Origin: Varroa destructor
Lineage: Eukaryota > Arthropoda > Arachnida > Mesostigmata > Varroidae
NCBI RefSeq assembly: GCF_002443255.2
Contig: NW_019211454.1
Coordinates: 13,738,481-13,802,480, forward strand
Length of the DNA stretch: 64,000 nucleotides
Reading direction: 5' to 3'
Part shown: positions 24,678 through 38,870 of the stretch, piece after piece
How positions within the stretch are numbered: position 1 is the first letter of the stretch
Layout of the letters: each line of letters begins with the position of its first letter
The notes under the pieces: generated by a model
Database searches by the model: none
Told to the model about the DNA's origin: nothing
What the model saw: only the letters and a program-made list of their open reading frames with translations
Made by a program: the position numbers and the translations under genes

Positions 24678-27600
24678 TTGCGAAGGAGTCATTCGTCCTG
24701 AAGGATGGGTAGCGCAGGGGGTAACTCGACGACAAATAAAAGTGCAAGTAGAAAAAGCAAAACTTAACAAAATAAGTTTCAAGGTAAAAGCCTTATAAAA
24801 AGCTCGTTCCAAGGAAGAACTTCTAAAGCTGTTAAATTCAAGCCGCGTGGCAAGTACCCGTCGTCCAGGTAGTTGCGAGTCTCAACGATTTATGAGGGAC
24901 GCAAAGGAACTTCAATGGGGACCCTTGTCCAGGCAGTACATGTTCACAACGCACAAGCTGCCCAAAACGTAGAACGTGGTTTTACGATTACGAATGCCGT
25001 TTTATCGTGTATGATATTGAACAGGCGTTAGATAGGGTGTCGACGTCATCGGCATCACACGAAAATATGACGCGATAGGCCATAATCAATTGGCAGTAAT
25101 AAGACGGCAAAGAGCGAAGTACGTGTCTCAAAGGGAGATATCACACTTTCGGTTCGACGATTCTCATTTTCTACTTTCAACTCGTTCACACTTACCTTCC
25201 TCTCCTGTAAGCCTCTTTGCCCCAATATATTTGGCCACCTCTAACTGTAGCTCAAACTTTAAAAACCATTAAAATCAATGCGATTTTTTTTACCTGTAAA
25301 TTTATCAATAATATCATAATCATTGTAACAATGGCTGTCGCATTAACTGTTTTTCCGTTGTCTCCTCTCGCAATAGCAGCGTTTCCACGTTAAATTTCAT
25401 TCGGGTGTGAGCGAAATCACACGTCTGTTATACTGCAGCTATGGAAGAAAGTCCCGAAATAATAGTCACGGCCATATTATCAGGGTCGCGCCCACGTGCG
25501 AAACGAGTTTTCTACTAAATTTCGCGAAACACGATCGACAAATGATAGCTAAATCTAGTGAGGAACGAATATATTATACCTAGAATCTAGGAATATGCAG
25601 GTGTAGTCACCGCATGGCTTACTTTTTCTAACGCCTCAAGAAAGCTAAGGCCGAACGACAAGATCCTAACCATTTCTCTTACGAGTTCTACAGCTTGACG
25701 CGGTTGCTCGTAATGTGCATGAGTGAATCCTTTACATAATATGGGTAAGAAAATATTTTTTGGACGAGCTTTGTTTTTTACGAATGTGTATCATCACATA
25801 TTAATTGACTTATAGTTTCAAGGGGTATGCAGTACCAAATAATAATTATCGTTTTCATTTTTGGTTGTTAATATAGACTGTATCGGTTTAGCGTTAGAGG
25901 TCTTTTAACTTATTTACTTGATTTATTAATATTTATTATTACTTGGTTTAGATGGTATCTGTTTTCGGCCAGACCTTTTATTAATCCTTGTAATTAAGGC
26001 CGTCACGAGAAGAAAGAGCTAATCTTATATCACTTATATGTACATATAGCAATTTGGAACATCATCCAAGCTTGATCTGAGTCGATACAGCCAGCCGAAT
26101 GATGCTAGATTTTCCATTAGCTCCTCCTTTATCCTATCAAATAGTCCGATATATATGGTTTTTTGTACCAGATTTTTTTTTGGTTTTTTTGTTTCCCAGA
26201 ATTATTAGTCAGTTATTAATGATGCTATCAGCTAGTAGTCTGGCATATATAGTTTATCACGATACTAAATGCGAAATCTTCATCATCAGTTAGCACGAAA
26301 ACCCAGTAAATGAATAAAGAGGTTTAATATGCGATACACCTATTAGTATTCTTTACGTTCTCTCCCTATTTTTTTCCATTGTGTCGTTTTTGGGTTCCGA
26401 GGTTCCGAGTCTGGAGCAATTTCAACGCGCTGCAAACAGCTGCGAGACCACTCGCTACGACGCTTCGTATAGGATGCCCATAACCAAAACTTTCATGTTG
26501 CGCAAATATATAGTTACGACACGTAACTGGAGCGTTGTTTTAACAGTCGTCTATTTAGGCGACGGTACGCATTTAATGAACCCTCTATTCTAATAGAGAG
26601 TGACGGGCATGTGACGGTACGACGTATACTGATCGATTAAAGTTAACGAATTCGTAAGTAAGTACAAGTAATCAGCTAACCACTCATCATGCGTATGTCA
26701 AAGAAACACAACTCACGGTGCGCTTCCCTTATGCTTGCTCAGCCATTGAATAAAACTGGCACGTTCCTGGTAAGTTGAGACTATTAACCGCAGGACGGAT
26801 CAATTCATGTTCATCTACATATGAATCAGTGATTTGCCAGAGCAAAGCGTCCAATTTATAAAACTACGCTGTGCAGTTATGTAGTAATACCAACATTCAC
26901 TTCCATCAGTATATTAAACTTCACGTCCTAATTTGTTTTTTATGTCGTAATATTTTTATGCCGGGTAACCCTGTAATATGGTGCTCTATGAGACAAAATA
27001 GCGTAGATCTATTGACTCCTAGCCTTTTCATCACATTTGTATATGTTTGGTCGTTAAAAGTGAATTCAGCGGATTTTTGAGCTACGCGCCATTAGCAGAC
27101 GAATTCCACTGGTAAGTACTGCAGTGCTCGAGAACCGTGTCAGTGAAAACAGCTTAAGTTAGCTCGAGGATAAAGGAGTTTAAAAAGGAAAACATCTTTT
27201 TCTTAAAAATCAACGTTTGTGGTTTTTCTCGTTTTTTTTTTGCTCTCGAAAGCCACAGTACCGCAAAAAGTCACCGGAGATAATGGGGTCAATACGTAAA
27301 TAGTGCAAAAGTTTTTCAAGAGCTGTGAGCGGTGAAAACCAGCGAAGAGGTCGTTGGAATTCGGAACGCAAAAGACAGGAACGCACCGCCAGAATCGACG
27401 AGGCCTTTGACAGAAGCAGAGTTTTAAGTCAAAAGGCTCAATCAATGTGAATTATTAGTTTAGGTATTGGAAGTGCGGAAACAAAAGTGGCTTACGAATA
27501 CATGAGGTGTAATCCACGTACAATTTGCGGGACTTTAGCCAACGGCATTTATTAAAAAGTCGCTCTAGCCCAACTAATTCAGAAGTTGTTCTTGCTCGCA

Positions 27601-27892
27601 CTAGCCTGGTTAGCACCTGAAGTATTAGCCGATATTTACGTCAACAAGTTGAGAGATTAAAAACACAAACACTATTTTGATCCCAATCAACAAGACTGAA
27701 TCAGCTAGCTGTGTTGTGACACAGGCCAACCGAGCCTACACACGTCTTAATCATTATGTAGGATATATATATAGAAGCTCGGAGGGCCTGCTCCATGCGA
27801 AGACACTTAAACACCTACCTGTAAAGAACTGTTTCTTTTTGTGCCTGCTGCTTAGTCTAGCAAGTTGTTACATGCTAATAGGATAATTTTTT

Positions 27893-27904
27893 TCCGGCGC
27901 CGGA
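27893..27904. repeat. 12-bp GC-rich palindrome
   Basis: TCCGGCGCCGGA is a perfect palindrome standing alone in AT-rich DNA. No role can be assigned. Confidence 0.45.
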
Positions 27905-28750
27905 GTCCCCAATTGGGCCACGTTGAACTGCTACCTTCTACTGAAATTAATAAAAAGGAGAGCATGCTTTGTCTTGCACTTAACGTCTTAGTTTAAAATA
28001 CGTTACTCGGTGTTGTTCGCTTGAAATAGTATTATGTTACGTTCATGACTGTTTACGGAATATTAGACAGCTTATCCAGTGTGTAGTACTTAAAATCCAC
28101 TGAAACATAAGCCGGCCATAACGAGGCAGGCATTTAGACGTTCAGGGTATTGCTGCTAGGAAGTGTTAACCTTGTACAAATAACGAGGACGCAGCAGCGG
28201 TTCGTATGAGTCGATTATTTTATTGATAACGCGAAATATTATTCGATGATAGCGTGCGTAACGTTGCTGCCATGCTACAACTTCTATACACAAGCATCCA
28301 TGTAAAATGTCTAACATAGTGCCCTCATAGTTTACCTAGCATAAAAAAGAAACCTCAGACATAATGTGAAGTGCCAGTAAAGCAGCTTTGAGCCCAACTG
28401 TCAGCAGGGCAAAGCCTTTCGTATGGGGCTTAGAAAAACATAACGAACGTTATTATTCTCTACCGTAAGCTCGACGAAGCCGACGTATGGCGTGCTAGGT
28501 CCAACCGCCATAGTATTTAGCGAACTAACGCAAGTAGCAATCCCATATTTATTGTCCACGAGGCATAAGACTATTCACACCATTCTCGTCACCATCCTTT
28601 ATATTACTATACCACATTGTACTCTAATTTTGGCAGTTCCGCTTGATACCATCCTTTATGTCGCTCAGGGCGAGTTGACGCGGCTCTTAGCTATTTTATT
28701 CAGCTGCCACACAGTGCTGAATGAATATTTCTGTTTATTTAGCTTATACG

Positions 28751-28820
28751 ATATTATTATATATTTTATTATTATTATATATATTATATTATACTCTACA
28801 TATATATGTATATATATATA
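28751..28820. repeat. AT-rich low-complexity tract
   Basis: Seventy bases consisting almost only of ATT and AT units, with (TA)n at the 3' end. Low-complexity DNA. Confidence 0.85.
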
Positions 28821-29599
28821 GAGGATAGACCTGTGGACGTTAGCATCCATAGTTCTTGCACTCAGGGGTATAATATTAGAAAAGTCCAAAGAGGTGTTCT
28901 TCAAGCGAAGCCTTGCGGACGAAGCGCCCCGTTCAAGTGAATCCTCTAATTTTTTCATTAGCGTACCTGTACATCTTTCTCTCATTCGGAGAAGTATATT
29001 AACCACGTGGCATAAGACCATAACGGTACGGTAGTGAGACGTTGTCTTGATTATGTTTCTCCTACGTTACAGTATACCCAACTTAAAAAACATACTTCCT
29101 TTTTCAGAAACAGATTTCGAAGTGTAGAAATGTAGATATGTCAGGACATATGGTCAGATATATGATGTTCGAAATAAGATTAAGATGCGGGATTTTTAAG
29201 CGACATGCGTATGGAACTATTCAAAATAGGAGCTTCAGAAAAAATGGTCTTAAGGGGAAACTTTTGTGCAGATGCCTCTATATCTTTTCTGTTCAGCATG
29301 AGCTTGTACGACAAGACAAAAGAGTTCGGAAGTAGTCGGTGTGCCGTCGAACGTGAGTTTCACTTCTATTTTACCATCGAAATACGTGAGCAATGCGTTT
29401 CATATCCTCTTAGTGATTTTTCACTATTAAAAGGCGATTCGTCAAAGTCACTGAATTTTTGATGCTATACGTATTTTTTAGCTCTTATGTCCAGTATAAA
29501 CTTTCTTCTTCTAAATAAGTAACCCCACATTACACACAAATATAAATATGTTCTATAACAAACATTCAATAGATACCTGAGACAACTTACGTTGAATCT

Positions 29600-29709
29600 A
29601 TATATATATNNNNNNNNNNNNNNNNNNNNNNNNNNNNNNNNNNNNNNNNNNNNNNNNNNNNNNNNNNNNNNNNNNNNNNNNNNNNNNNNNNNNNNNNNNN
29701 NNNNNNNNN
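29600..29709. other. 100-N assembly gap entered through a TA microsatellite
   Basis: Exactly 100 N (29610-29709) follow a TATATATAT run. A round 100 N is the usual placeholder for a gap of unknown size, and the assembly evidently failed in the dinucleotide repeat. An ORF that spans it is an artefact. Confidence 0.95.
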
Positions 29710-32156
29710 AATGGTTCATAAAGAAGTACGTTTGATTATGAGTGCGTGACAAATTAGATTGCTGAAAGGCAGAAATCACTGCCTACGACATAATTATCTA
29801 TCATCACAATACTGTTGCCAAATACCTGTAAGAGGAATATTCTTGCATTTTGTAATGGTGGCTTGTATGTACCCATAAAGTGTACATTTCTTTTTTCAAC
29901 CTAAACATGAGGCGTAGGCCGTAGGTACTGCCACGTCCTTAACGCCAGTGACGCCTGAACGCATTAGCGTCGCCCAATACAATTGACATTTATAGCGTTT
30001 TTTACAACGGATTAGGAATATTCTCGAGCATCATCGTACAATGCGCTTGGCGCTAGAAGATTGGAAGTGAATTTTCGTAATCTGCGCAAAGAAAAAGCTC
30101 ATCAGTTTGATAGGCGTGCCCGAATCAACCTATCGAGACACAACGCGTGAGATGAGTTCAGAGCGCAAGTTGAAGATGCGAGGACCACAAAGAGTTCTAT
30201 TCGAAGTTGGAAGAGAGGCTATATATAATACGCACTTGTTCCAAACTTCGATGTAAAACTATTCGTTGCTCACACTAGATTCGCTGGCAATAGTTAAGTT
30301 TTGAGATGCATTTTTAGTGCAGAGCTTAAAAAGCTATGTTTCTGACAAGAAAAAAAAACAGAATTCCATTGATTCAGGCCCCGCAAGCGATTCATACAAC
30401 ACTGCAAGTGTAAGGAACAAAGGAAAAGGCAACTTAATGCGAAATGCAGTTCAATGAAATACAACGTTTACCTTCCCGAGTGTAATACGTAAAATGAATT
30501 AGAACTCCTCCCGTGGAAGGAGGATCGACTATACATAGAAATGTTTATATTGAATATGGCGAAGATTTGCGAACCGAGAGGATTGTGCGAAATGGAAGTC
30601 GCCATCTTGGACCATGACAAAACACTTCATCCCGGCGTGTCAATTAGGATCAATCAATGCTTCGTACGATAAACGATTCCTTCACTGGTTGGTCAAATAG
30701 GTTACTTCGACTGCTGCCAAACATCTTGAATTCGTCACGGTGATAATGCAGCGATAACGTATTTGCTTACCGAACGCACTGGTAGCCCAGATTCGAAACC
30801 AGGCGTAAACGAGCTTCGTTCTGTGCCAAGAGTCTGCGAGTCGAACTAATGCTTCACGACCGTACAGGACTTGAAATTCGAAATACGACAGACATTTTGA
30901 TTCTGAAATTTTATCAGACATTTAGAGCCTGGATGCCCCACAAGGTAAGTGACGAGACCCGGCTTCTAATTATCTTCCACCATCCTGATTAGTGTTGGAC
31001 AGCACGCAGTGATCGATTTTCACAGACATTTGTTAGGGATGATGAGAAGTAGCACACTAGAAAATAATGTCAGTGACTACGCTGAAACACACCTAAATCC
31101 AGAACTAAGCCAGACAAGTGACGATTTACGTTTCATGTGACTGGTCCTTATGCAATGGAAAATCCTGAAGTATCTAAAAAAGTTGACAAGCACCTGTGAA
31201 ATGTTTAGTTGCACAGAGAAAACGAGGCTATACAACATAAAAGGCCTAAAACACAAGGTATTCTTTTCCATACCAACGCCAAACTACACATAACAAGTAT
31301 CCACGCGGTAACGGCTTGAACGAGAGCTGGCTCTATTGCATTCACTCCAGGCTCCACTAGAGACTATTACCGCCCTCTCCTATCGTTAGTTGACGAACTA
31401 GGCTGCAGTGTAGCAGGACAACAAAGGCGATCTATTTAGCTGTTCAGAAAGGTTCTTTAGTACCAAAACTAAGAATTGCTTCCTTAAAACAAGATCAAAC
31501 ATTATTCTGTGATAGTGAATGTTCCGCTTGTTGATCTGCATAGCTAGTGAGTTGTTCAAATACTGAAAACAGCAAGTGTACGATAAATAATTTATGTGGC
31601 TTCCACAAAATAAAACAAAAATCGCTAATGGGCATTTGAAGAGCAACGTAAAATGTAAATCGCTCAATGTGTTGAGTGGAAGTTAGTGGATAAAAACAAG
31701 AAAATGAGTGCGTCGGCTCCGTCGAGTGAAATTTCTGGGCTAGAATCCAACCTCGTTATGTCTGGAGCTTGTTGCTTGGGTGAAACCTAATTTTCTCACA
31801 AGTACGTTTTCGTGTATGAACAGCTAACATAGGAATATGGCCAACAAGCATACCTTAGTCCTTAATAAAGAGACTTTGACCACTCGGAGAAGTACTAGTG
31901 TTCGTGGTACGCGTACACGTGGGAGCTCGTAAACTGAACACATGCTAACGTTTATGTATCATGCCGAAGTAAAACACCAACAGGTACACATCGTGTAAAA
32001 TGAAGCTTATGTCCTCAATTCGATCTTGAAAGCATGAGCGAAATAAAATAGTGGTATTACATCTCTGCAGTAAGCAGCAATAGATGATTCTTGAAGGTAA
32101 CGCGTTTAGACAATTTCATCTTATTAGTGCATTTGGGCTTAAACGGTCTTCTCGTG

Positions 32157-32170
32157 TATATATATATATA
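32157..32170. repeat. (TA)7 microsatellite
   Basis: A short perfect TA run in intergenic sequence. Confidence 0.75.
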
Positions 32171-33648
32171 TTCTGACAACAAAAGTGAACATTTCTTTTC
32201 ACTTGCTTATAAAATTTACTTGCTCGGTTATTCCGTGGTTACTTTTAATTAAAGGATACACAGATACCGACTGCTAGTAGCCGTCCTTGATGCAAATTTG
32301 TCACTCGACGAATCATGAGTAGGAAGCACTGCTGTTACCATAAATTGGCCATAAACTAAAGGTGGGATAATAAGCAGTTTCAAATAAAGATGATCACTTC
32401 AATAAGCGTCTTTTTTTTTTTAGTCTGAAAAGATTCCTTGTTGAGCATAAGAAATTTCCATTACGATTACTAGCAAAATGGCGTCAGGAAGACTTCCTGC
32501 AGAAGATTCAGACACTCAACTATAACGATGATTGTATACTTGGAAATCTAGTTTAGATGTACGGTTCTGCCAAAAACAATTAGGTTAGGTTTCCTATATC
32601 CTTGTCGGTTAAAGGTGTCTACGGGACTAGCGTTCTAGATCGAAATATTGTTATCTAATAACAAAATACTTTCCACAGGACAGCTATATAACATCGATTA
32701 CTAACAGCGCGTCAGATTGAGACGCTGACCGCGAATACCATAACGAAATGATGAAGCTCTCAGTTACAAACCTTGTATATAATTTACATTTTTCAAAGCA
32801 TGTATCTAGAATAGTTTTGCTGCCATTGCTTTTTAGGATAATGGGGCGTGAATGCTGGACACAAATCGAATTCGTCGGATACCCGAAATTCTGTTTATGG
32901 TGGTGCTGATCCGTCAGAGCTGAAGCCACGCGACGAGGTTTTTTAATTCGCATGCGTTTTCTGACGGGTCCTCCAGTTTCGCCAGGCCAGGGCCTTCAAA
33001 AGAATATCTTCGACGGATATCTCACTTCGCGGACATTCGGCTGACTTGCAATAAACCTTTCGGCGAAATTTTAGCCGAATTGGGTAGCCTTTTTTTCGAA
33101 TAGCTTCTTTTTCGCTGGGCAGCGATATTTTGAATTTGTTGTATTTTGTCTGTCGTAAAGACTCTCTACATTACTGTTAACAAAGCATTATAATGATCGA
33201 TTGAGGTCCCCTAAATGTCCGCTAAATAGACCACGAAGCATCTGCCTTCGAAATCCGAAAATAACACGCCGACGAAAGTTTATTTCGCTGAAGGGGAAGC
33301 TAAGTTCGATATATGCACTAGATCTTAATATTACCTAGAGCGATAACTGGACAGTATATTATATAAGTGATTTATCAAGCCCCATAATCAGGGTCACTCG
33401 CGTGTCGTGTACTCAGTGCGTAAACGACATGCATCTTCATGCAGACATATAGTTCTTGGTGAAGCGTACCCGTACCTGACCAATGCAAGAGCGACAGGCC
33501 CAGTTTCGCTCGACAGCAGTTGTACGTGCCTTTGCCATTGATCAGCGTCCCAAGCTTGTGAACGATGAGGAAATAGCTTAGGCCAGCCAGTAAAACTAAA
33601 AGGAAGCAATCGCTCAAATTTGACTCAGATGTCTAGGCGACACTGAAA

Positions 33649-33671
33649 GCATTTTCACCGGTGAAAAATGC
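33649..33671. repeat. 23-nt near-perfect palindrome without loop
   Basis: GCATTTTCACC is followed directly by GGTGAAAAATGC. The halves are reverse complements except for one extra A/T. The centre is CACCGGTG. Confidence 0.5.
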
Positions 33672-36600
33672 GTGAGACACACACTTCTCACACAGACGGG
33701 AATAAGATGAAAACGTCTGAAGGCACGCTAGTAGTTGTTACCAGCAATACGTAGTTATGCTTATATCATTAGAAATAGCACTCAGCATTTCCTGAATATA
33801 ATGCGGTTCTAAAAGCAACTACCATGTTGAAAACTACGCCTTCAGCGGCTTGGTGAGAAACACTTAGCTGTCCGTTGAACTACGTTATCCACAAATGAAA
33901 ATTAGAGGCGTCTCATCCGGTATGGAGAACGCACGAGTATGATGAGACTGAGCAAAATCAAACCGTATATCAGTCTCCGCCCATCAAAATCTTCTGTCCT
34001 TTGAGAGAAATCGAGATGATTTTGTCACACTTGATGCTAAAGGAATCGAAAACTACTCTTCCTTTTTCTTGAAAACCCGTAACGTGAAAATTATAGGGAG
34101 GGCGGCAGGAGAAAGGTTCCTAAAGAAAGAAAAAAAAAATAGAATTACATATGCGAGCTATACGGAACGTATGGAACTTATAACCTATATCATTATAAAT
34201 ATTTTACTCACCTCTACTTTGGGCCCATTCGGTTCTTCTTTTTCTTAAACTGGCATAGCTATATACATATGCACAGTTACAAGTATAACGAGCCTGAAGA
34301 ACACGCAACTAGTTCAATTATGTCCTGGATAGAAACCGTGAAAAGGGATCAGTTGATGAGAAACATGCTTTTTACGTCTGACCTACCATTCAACTATTTA
34401 TGTCAATAGGCGCCTAATAAAAAGTGAAGGGCATACACTTCGTCTATGCACTTTTGGTTTCAGAGATATTTTGCTGTTACACTAGGGCGAAGGCAAAGTA
34501 TACATATTTCTACAGAAGCAGCCACACAGGACACATGCGACAATCTTTATTTTTTGAAAAATTCTGTCCTGTTTGCTTATTGGTTAACACTCGCCTTTAC
34601 TTTAATCCAGTAGAGATGACTTATCCGACTATTGATACAAGGTTAGATCTTCAAAAATCAACGTTTCAACACGACTTACGTACTTTCTTCATAGACACAA
34701 TTTTTTTGGTCATAAAGTTACAACATTTAAGCAAACATAGGTTTTTCGTTTGCGGCGGTTACAAATGTACCCATGAAACGCTGAAGGTCATCATTAACAA
34801 TCAATTTAATACGAATTCGTTACTTTCAATGAATACTGTCAACTAAACAGTCATATTGTGCTTCAAAGCCGATTTGTTCTACCATTAGCTGATAAGCAGG
34901 ACAAAGCGGATAGTGTCTGTGTTTTACATTACTCATTGTCGCAGGTCAAATTAGGGAAGTTCATCAACAACCAGCTCACATCGGGAACTACATTCAGTCA
35001 ACGACGATTTCGATTCGAAATATGGCGCCAGTATAGACAATCAACGATGTTTTCGAATGCGCGATCTCGCTAATGGCCAGCCGCAGCTCGGGGGAAAAGT
35101 TCATTCACTTGATCCGTAAAAAAACGCAGATAACGCGTTGGCGTTACTCAGCGTTTGCTAAAAAGTGCGGTCAGACTCGATGCTGTTGCCTGTTAGTGAA
35201 TGATACTTCCGTAACTCTAATGACGTGCGTCTTAAAGAGGACCTACTAGTTCGCTGTGATAGGTCTAGCATTGTCACAGACCTGCATGTATCACGTTTTT
35301 ATTTATATGAATTTAGAAAAAAAAAGTCATCTCAGCACTACTTTTTAGTATAAAATTCATTGGCCTCGTACGATATAAATGTAAAGAGTATAGAAGAAAA
35401 AGCCTCGACGACTGAGAGGGCAGCCTGACATGATGTCTTTCTTGAAATCATTCATCACTGGCGTATGGTCTCTGCTAGTTTGTGGTCTACCCATCGACAA
35501 TGACAGCAAAAACTATGGAACAAAGATAGGGCTAGAAGCCAAGATGAAATACGTCTTTAGTTAAACGTTCACTTCAAATGAAACGCTAGAATGATAGTCG
35601 CGCTTCCGGTTCAATGAGGGTTGTAAAGGCGTAGCTTTCCTAAACATATGGTTAAAAATTAGGCGAAATCGATCCGCGAGCCAAAGTAACGCTTTTCGTT
35701 TTTTTTTAGTTAGACAATAAAATTTTTACTTCTAATACTTGAAACGTACAGTCGCAAAAAGGTTCGCACTGATTGCTTCTGAAAACCAAATAGACCACGA
35801 TCATTTTGAGATGAATACATTCTGCTATATTCCTGAGACCGCAATAGCGTTTATTGAGATTAAATTCAAAGGCCAATAATAGCCAGCCGCGCTAGCTACG
35901 ACAGGTAAAAGTGTACAGTTGCTTCACACCCAAATTCGCAAAGCAAGTTAACAATAAAGTGTTTTATTAGATTGATTTTTTCGTGAGAATGTGGCAACAA
36001 GCAGGAGAGGTCAATTGTAAAAATTTACTCAAATTTGATTTTCGAAGCTTTGTAGCCCGAAATGTATAATTACGGCACGCCTATTACAACGCCGAACCGC
36101 TGAATCCAAAGAAATTTCTGCCGTAGAATTCTCCCCAAGGCTTTACTTACGATCGTAAAGGATATAAAGCTATGACAATAAAGGTCTCTTAGATACTATA
36201 GAAAGAGGAATCAGTAATTATCAATAAACAGCCGTTTGTGTCAAATAATGTTAGCTGCATTAAAACCCCGCCTGTTTATCTTTCAACCAAATACCGACAA
36301 CGAAAGTAGTACAGGGGTCTGGCTGACTCGTGCGCATGTCTTTAGGTACGTTGTCATGGTAACCATAAATATGGGAGCATTGCGGGTTCGGATCATGGCG
36401 TCGACAAATGATTATTAGTTCATATCGTTAGCGTTCCGTTATGTGACTCTGTTGGAAAAAAGGCTAAATAAGTTTCGTCCAATATAATATCTAAACGCCT
36501 AAAAGGTAAATAGAATATGCTGTAGATGAATATACAAGGACCTGTTCGGACAACCAACGACAACTTTTGTGACTCGCGACTTGAGCCCCAGACCTAGCCC

Positions 36601-37272
36601 AAGCCGAAATAAAAACTATGAGAAAGTCGTAAACATTGTGCTGGTCCATGATGGAGAGAAGTCAAAACGCCGATCAAGTGTCCCGGCTTCCAGGGAAATC
36701 GACTGATACATAAAAACTATTTCTATAGCACAGAACTTTTGTGTTACTTAACTATCAAAGATCATTTTGAACCATTCTGTCTACCGCCACATTAATTTTA
36801 GATAGCGAAACTAGTTCTGTGTGTCGGAACCTGTTCGTTTCTTTGGTTGTTGCGCACTTTAGTCTCGGTGCAGGTCTGTCTACCGAAACGGTATTGGACA
36901 ATGGCTTATTTTGTCACCCACCCGCGAGCCACCTGTTTCCTCTATAGTGAACTAATAGTTTTTATTTGGAAGACCTAGTTTTCATCTAGTCGAAAAATAG
37001 TGAACGAACGCATATTTACGACGACAAACAGTCAAAATGTGTCTCATTTTATCCTTAAAATCTTCTACACAATCTAGTACGCCAAATATCTTCCTAAGCA
37101 AACATCGCGCAGGTCCATTTGTTTGCACTTACTGTTACCTATTTCTCAAATCCAATTGTATCCCGTCTATTAAATATTATACAGTGGCCGTCGTTATCAA
37201 CATACATATAATTTAGACTATCCACCCAACATGTTTCTATTTCTGAGACGGCTAAACTTCTCCTCTTATCTT

Positions 37273-37278
37273 TTTATT
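37273..37278 (-). terminator. AATAAA overlapping a stop codon
   Basis: On the minus strand the last sense codon GAA and the stop TAA of the 170-codon frame together form AATAAA (positions 37278 to 37273). If used, cleavage would fall about 10-30 bases past the stop. Confidence 0.3.
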
Positions 37279-37980
37279 CAATGTCGGCGTCTTCTGAAGT
37301 TCTGTTTAGCGATCTTTTTTGAGTTCTTACGTCCGTTGCTCCGCCCTCCTCACTTATCTGAAATATGGAGATGTACCTGATCCTACTATCATGTACCACT
37401 TTTTTAGTGAATATCCGATTAATCGTAAATCCGCACCACTCACCCACCTCGGGGCTGCTACGAACGAAAAGCATGCGTGCTGCTTCCGGTGTCCAGACGT
37501 ATTTGACTGTTTCTCTAGTATCTGAGTCATACACAAACGCGTTCGAGCGAAATTCACTTTGTTTGTGGCCGGAAACGTGCCCTGAAGGAGCACTGTTGCG
37601 CCGCCAGCTGTAAACCGACAGCCTTCTGATCACAGGCTCTACGCCAGCGAACGCCACACCGCTTGTCTTACAAGTGACATAGCCTACGTCGAGGTGTCGA
37701 AACTTGTTAAAACAATAATTATACGTTTGAATCAGTTGGATTAAGGCATAGTCGACAGGTAGGGACTCATCCCAGATGTAGTTCATATTTGTTTGTCGTA
37801 CAAATAGCGTGACAAAGTTCGCGGAGCTCCTGAAAGCTTGCGGCTGTCAAGATCGCCTGCTTTTCAACACCTTGGTATGCTAATAGATATTCTGATTCTA
37901 TGAACTTGACGCAGACGATATAGCCCTCTTCCCTACATCCTTCCCTCAAAAACTGTTGCCCAACAGGTACGGCAAGAACC
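37274..37980 (-). pseudogene. Candidate gene or pseudogene in two overlapping frames, unknown product
   Basis: Reading leftwards on the minus strand, a first frame runs from about 37980 (no ATG; a possible splice acceptor ...AACAG lies just before 37952) to a TGA at 37767. A second frame, one base on, starts at an ATG at 37786 and continues for 170 codons to 37274. Both peptides look protein-like: the first contains FQELRELCHAI and KYELHLG, the second begins MNYIWDESLPVDYALIQLIQ and has regular charged and aromatic residues. Joining needs skipping one base, so the locus may be a gene with a single-base error, a decayed copy, or a site of +1 frameshifting. The first part faintly recalls a PB1/ubiquitin-like fold; I do not claim homology. 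AATAAA overlaps the final stop, giving an almost absent 3' UTR. I recognise no family. Confidence 0.35.
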
Positions 37981-38249
37981 TACTATTCTCAGGCCGAGTT
38001 TGCTTCAATATAGCAATATTCTTGCAGATCAGTGGGCGGCTGAAGGTCATAACATATCGTGTATATCGCTAAATGTATGTAAATCCGTGTTATTACGATT
38101 ATATGTTAGCATCTACCAACATGGTTTGCTTAATAAGTGCTGCCCCTGATTCGAATCAAGGAAAACTCCGAACATATTCGAACTTTTTCGATGCAAATCA
38201 TTGAGATAGGCAATGACGCATGCGAAACGTGTGTGCAATTTATTTTTAA

Positions 38250-38265
38250 TATTATTATTATTATT
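38250..38265. repeat. (ATT)n microsatellite
   Basis: Five ATT units in noncoding sequence. Confidence 0.75.
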
Positions 38266-38870
38266 AGAAATCCATTACTCGAGTATAGGTTTTATTAGCG
38301 TCGCGTGCTCGGCTCCAGAACATCGCAAGGTGTAAATAAATCTAACACGTAAAGTAGATTAAAAAAAATATTTGCGTTGAAAACGTCCAAGTCAACCTAC
38401 CGTTCAATATATAGGGTGCCTTATTACCTAGTGGGTAGCATAGGTGTCCGTGAAGGTCGTTAACAAAAGCAACACCGTTGAATATTAATCAGACAATTCG
38501 TTACTGTTAGTCGTCAAGACTTTGATTTTGCACGGGGCTGTCATTGTATCCTTCTCTTATAATAAAATAACGACGTGACGAAAGGACTCTTCGTACAAAA
38601 GAAAAGATTTAGTACATGCCAGTTGTTGTATTGGTGGATAATATTCTGCCTTGTCATGTACGGGGTATGCATTCTCTCTGGAAAAATTTAAGTCACCATC
38701 GTGACCTTCTCATAATTATCTACTATAATTAAATAAAACCTAGAAAATGCCCGTTGGAATAACCATATTATCGTAACGGCGCAATCAGTCTTCAAGAAGG
38801 CAGAGGTTCGTACTCTCGTATAGAACTTTAGCCCTATAAGTTTTAATAACTCAAATTACGATTCGAGTTA

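Larger units (their letters stand above)
18620..37270. other. Gene-poor region, no recognised gene
   Basis: About 18.6 kb without a frame that I can defend as coding. The largest is a 140-codon frame at 34424-34846 (+) that begins with GTG and has a random-looking composition. A frame at 20670-20933 (-) has a more protein-like sequence but no ATG at its head and no flanking splice evidence. I saw no transposon ends, no tRNA and no rRNA. Contents are unique AT-leaning sequence, short AT microsatellites, the assembly gap and a few short palindromes. Confidence 0.6.

Noticed and set aside
29465..29779. 104-codon frame on the minus strand
   Set aside because: It runs through the 100-N gap and is an artefact.
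30775..30815. GGTTTCGAATC on the minus strand, a possible T-loop
   Set aside because: The flanking bases do not form the five T-stem pairs and no anticodon arm fits.
34424..34846. 140-codon plus-strand frame
   Set aside because: It starts with GTG, and its composition is that of random AT-leaning DNA. A frame of this length is expected by chance.
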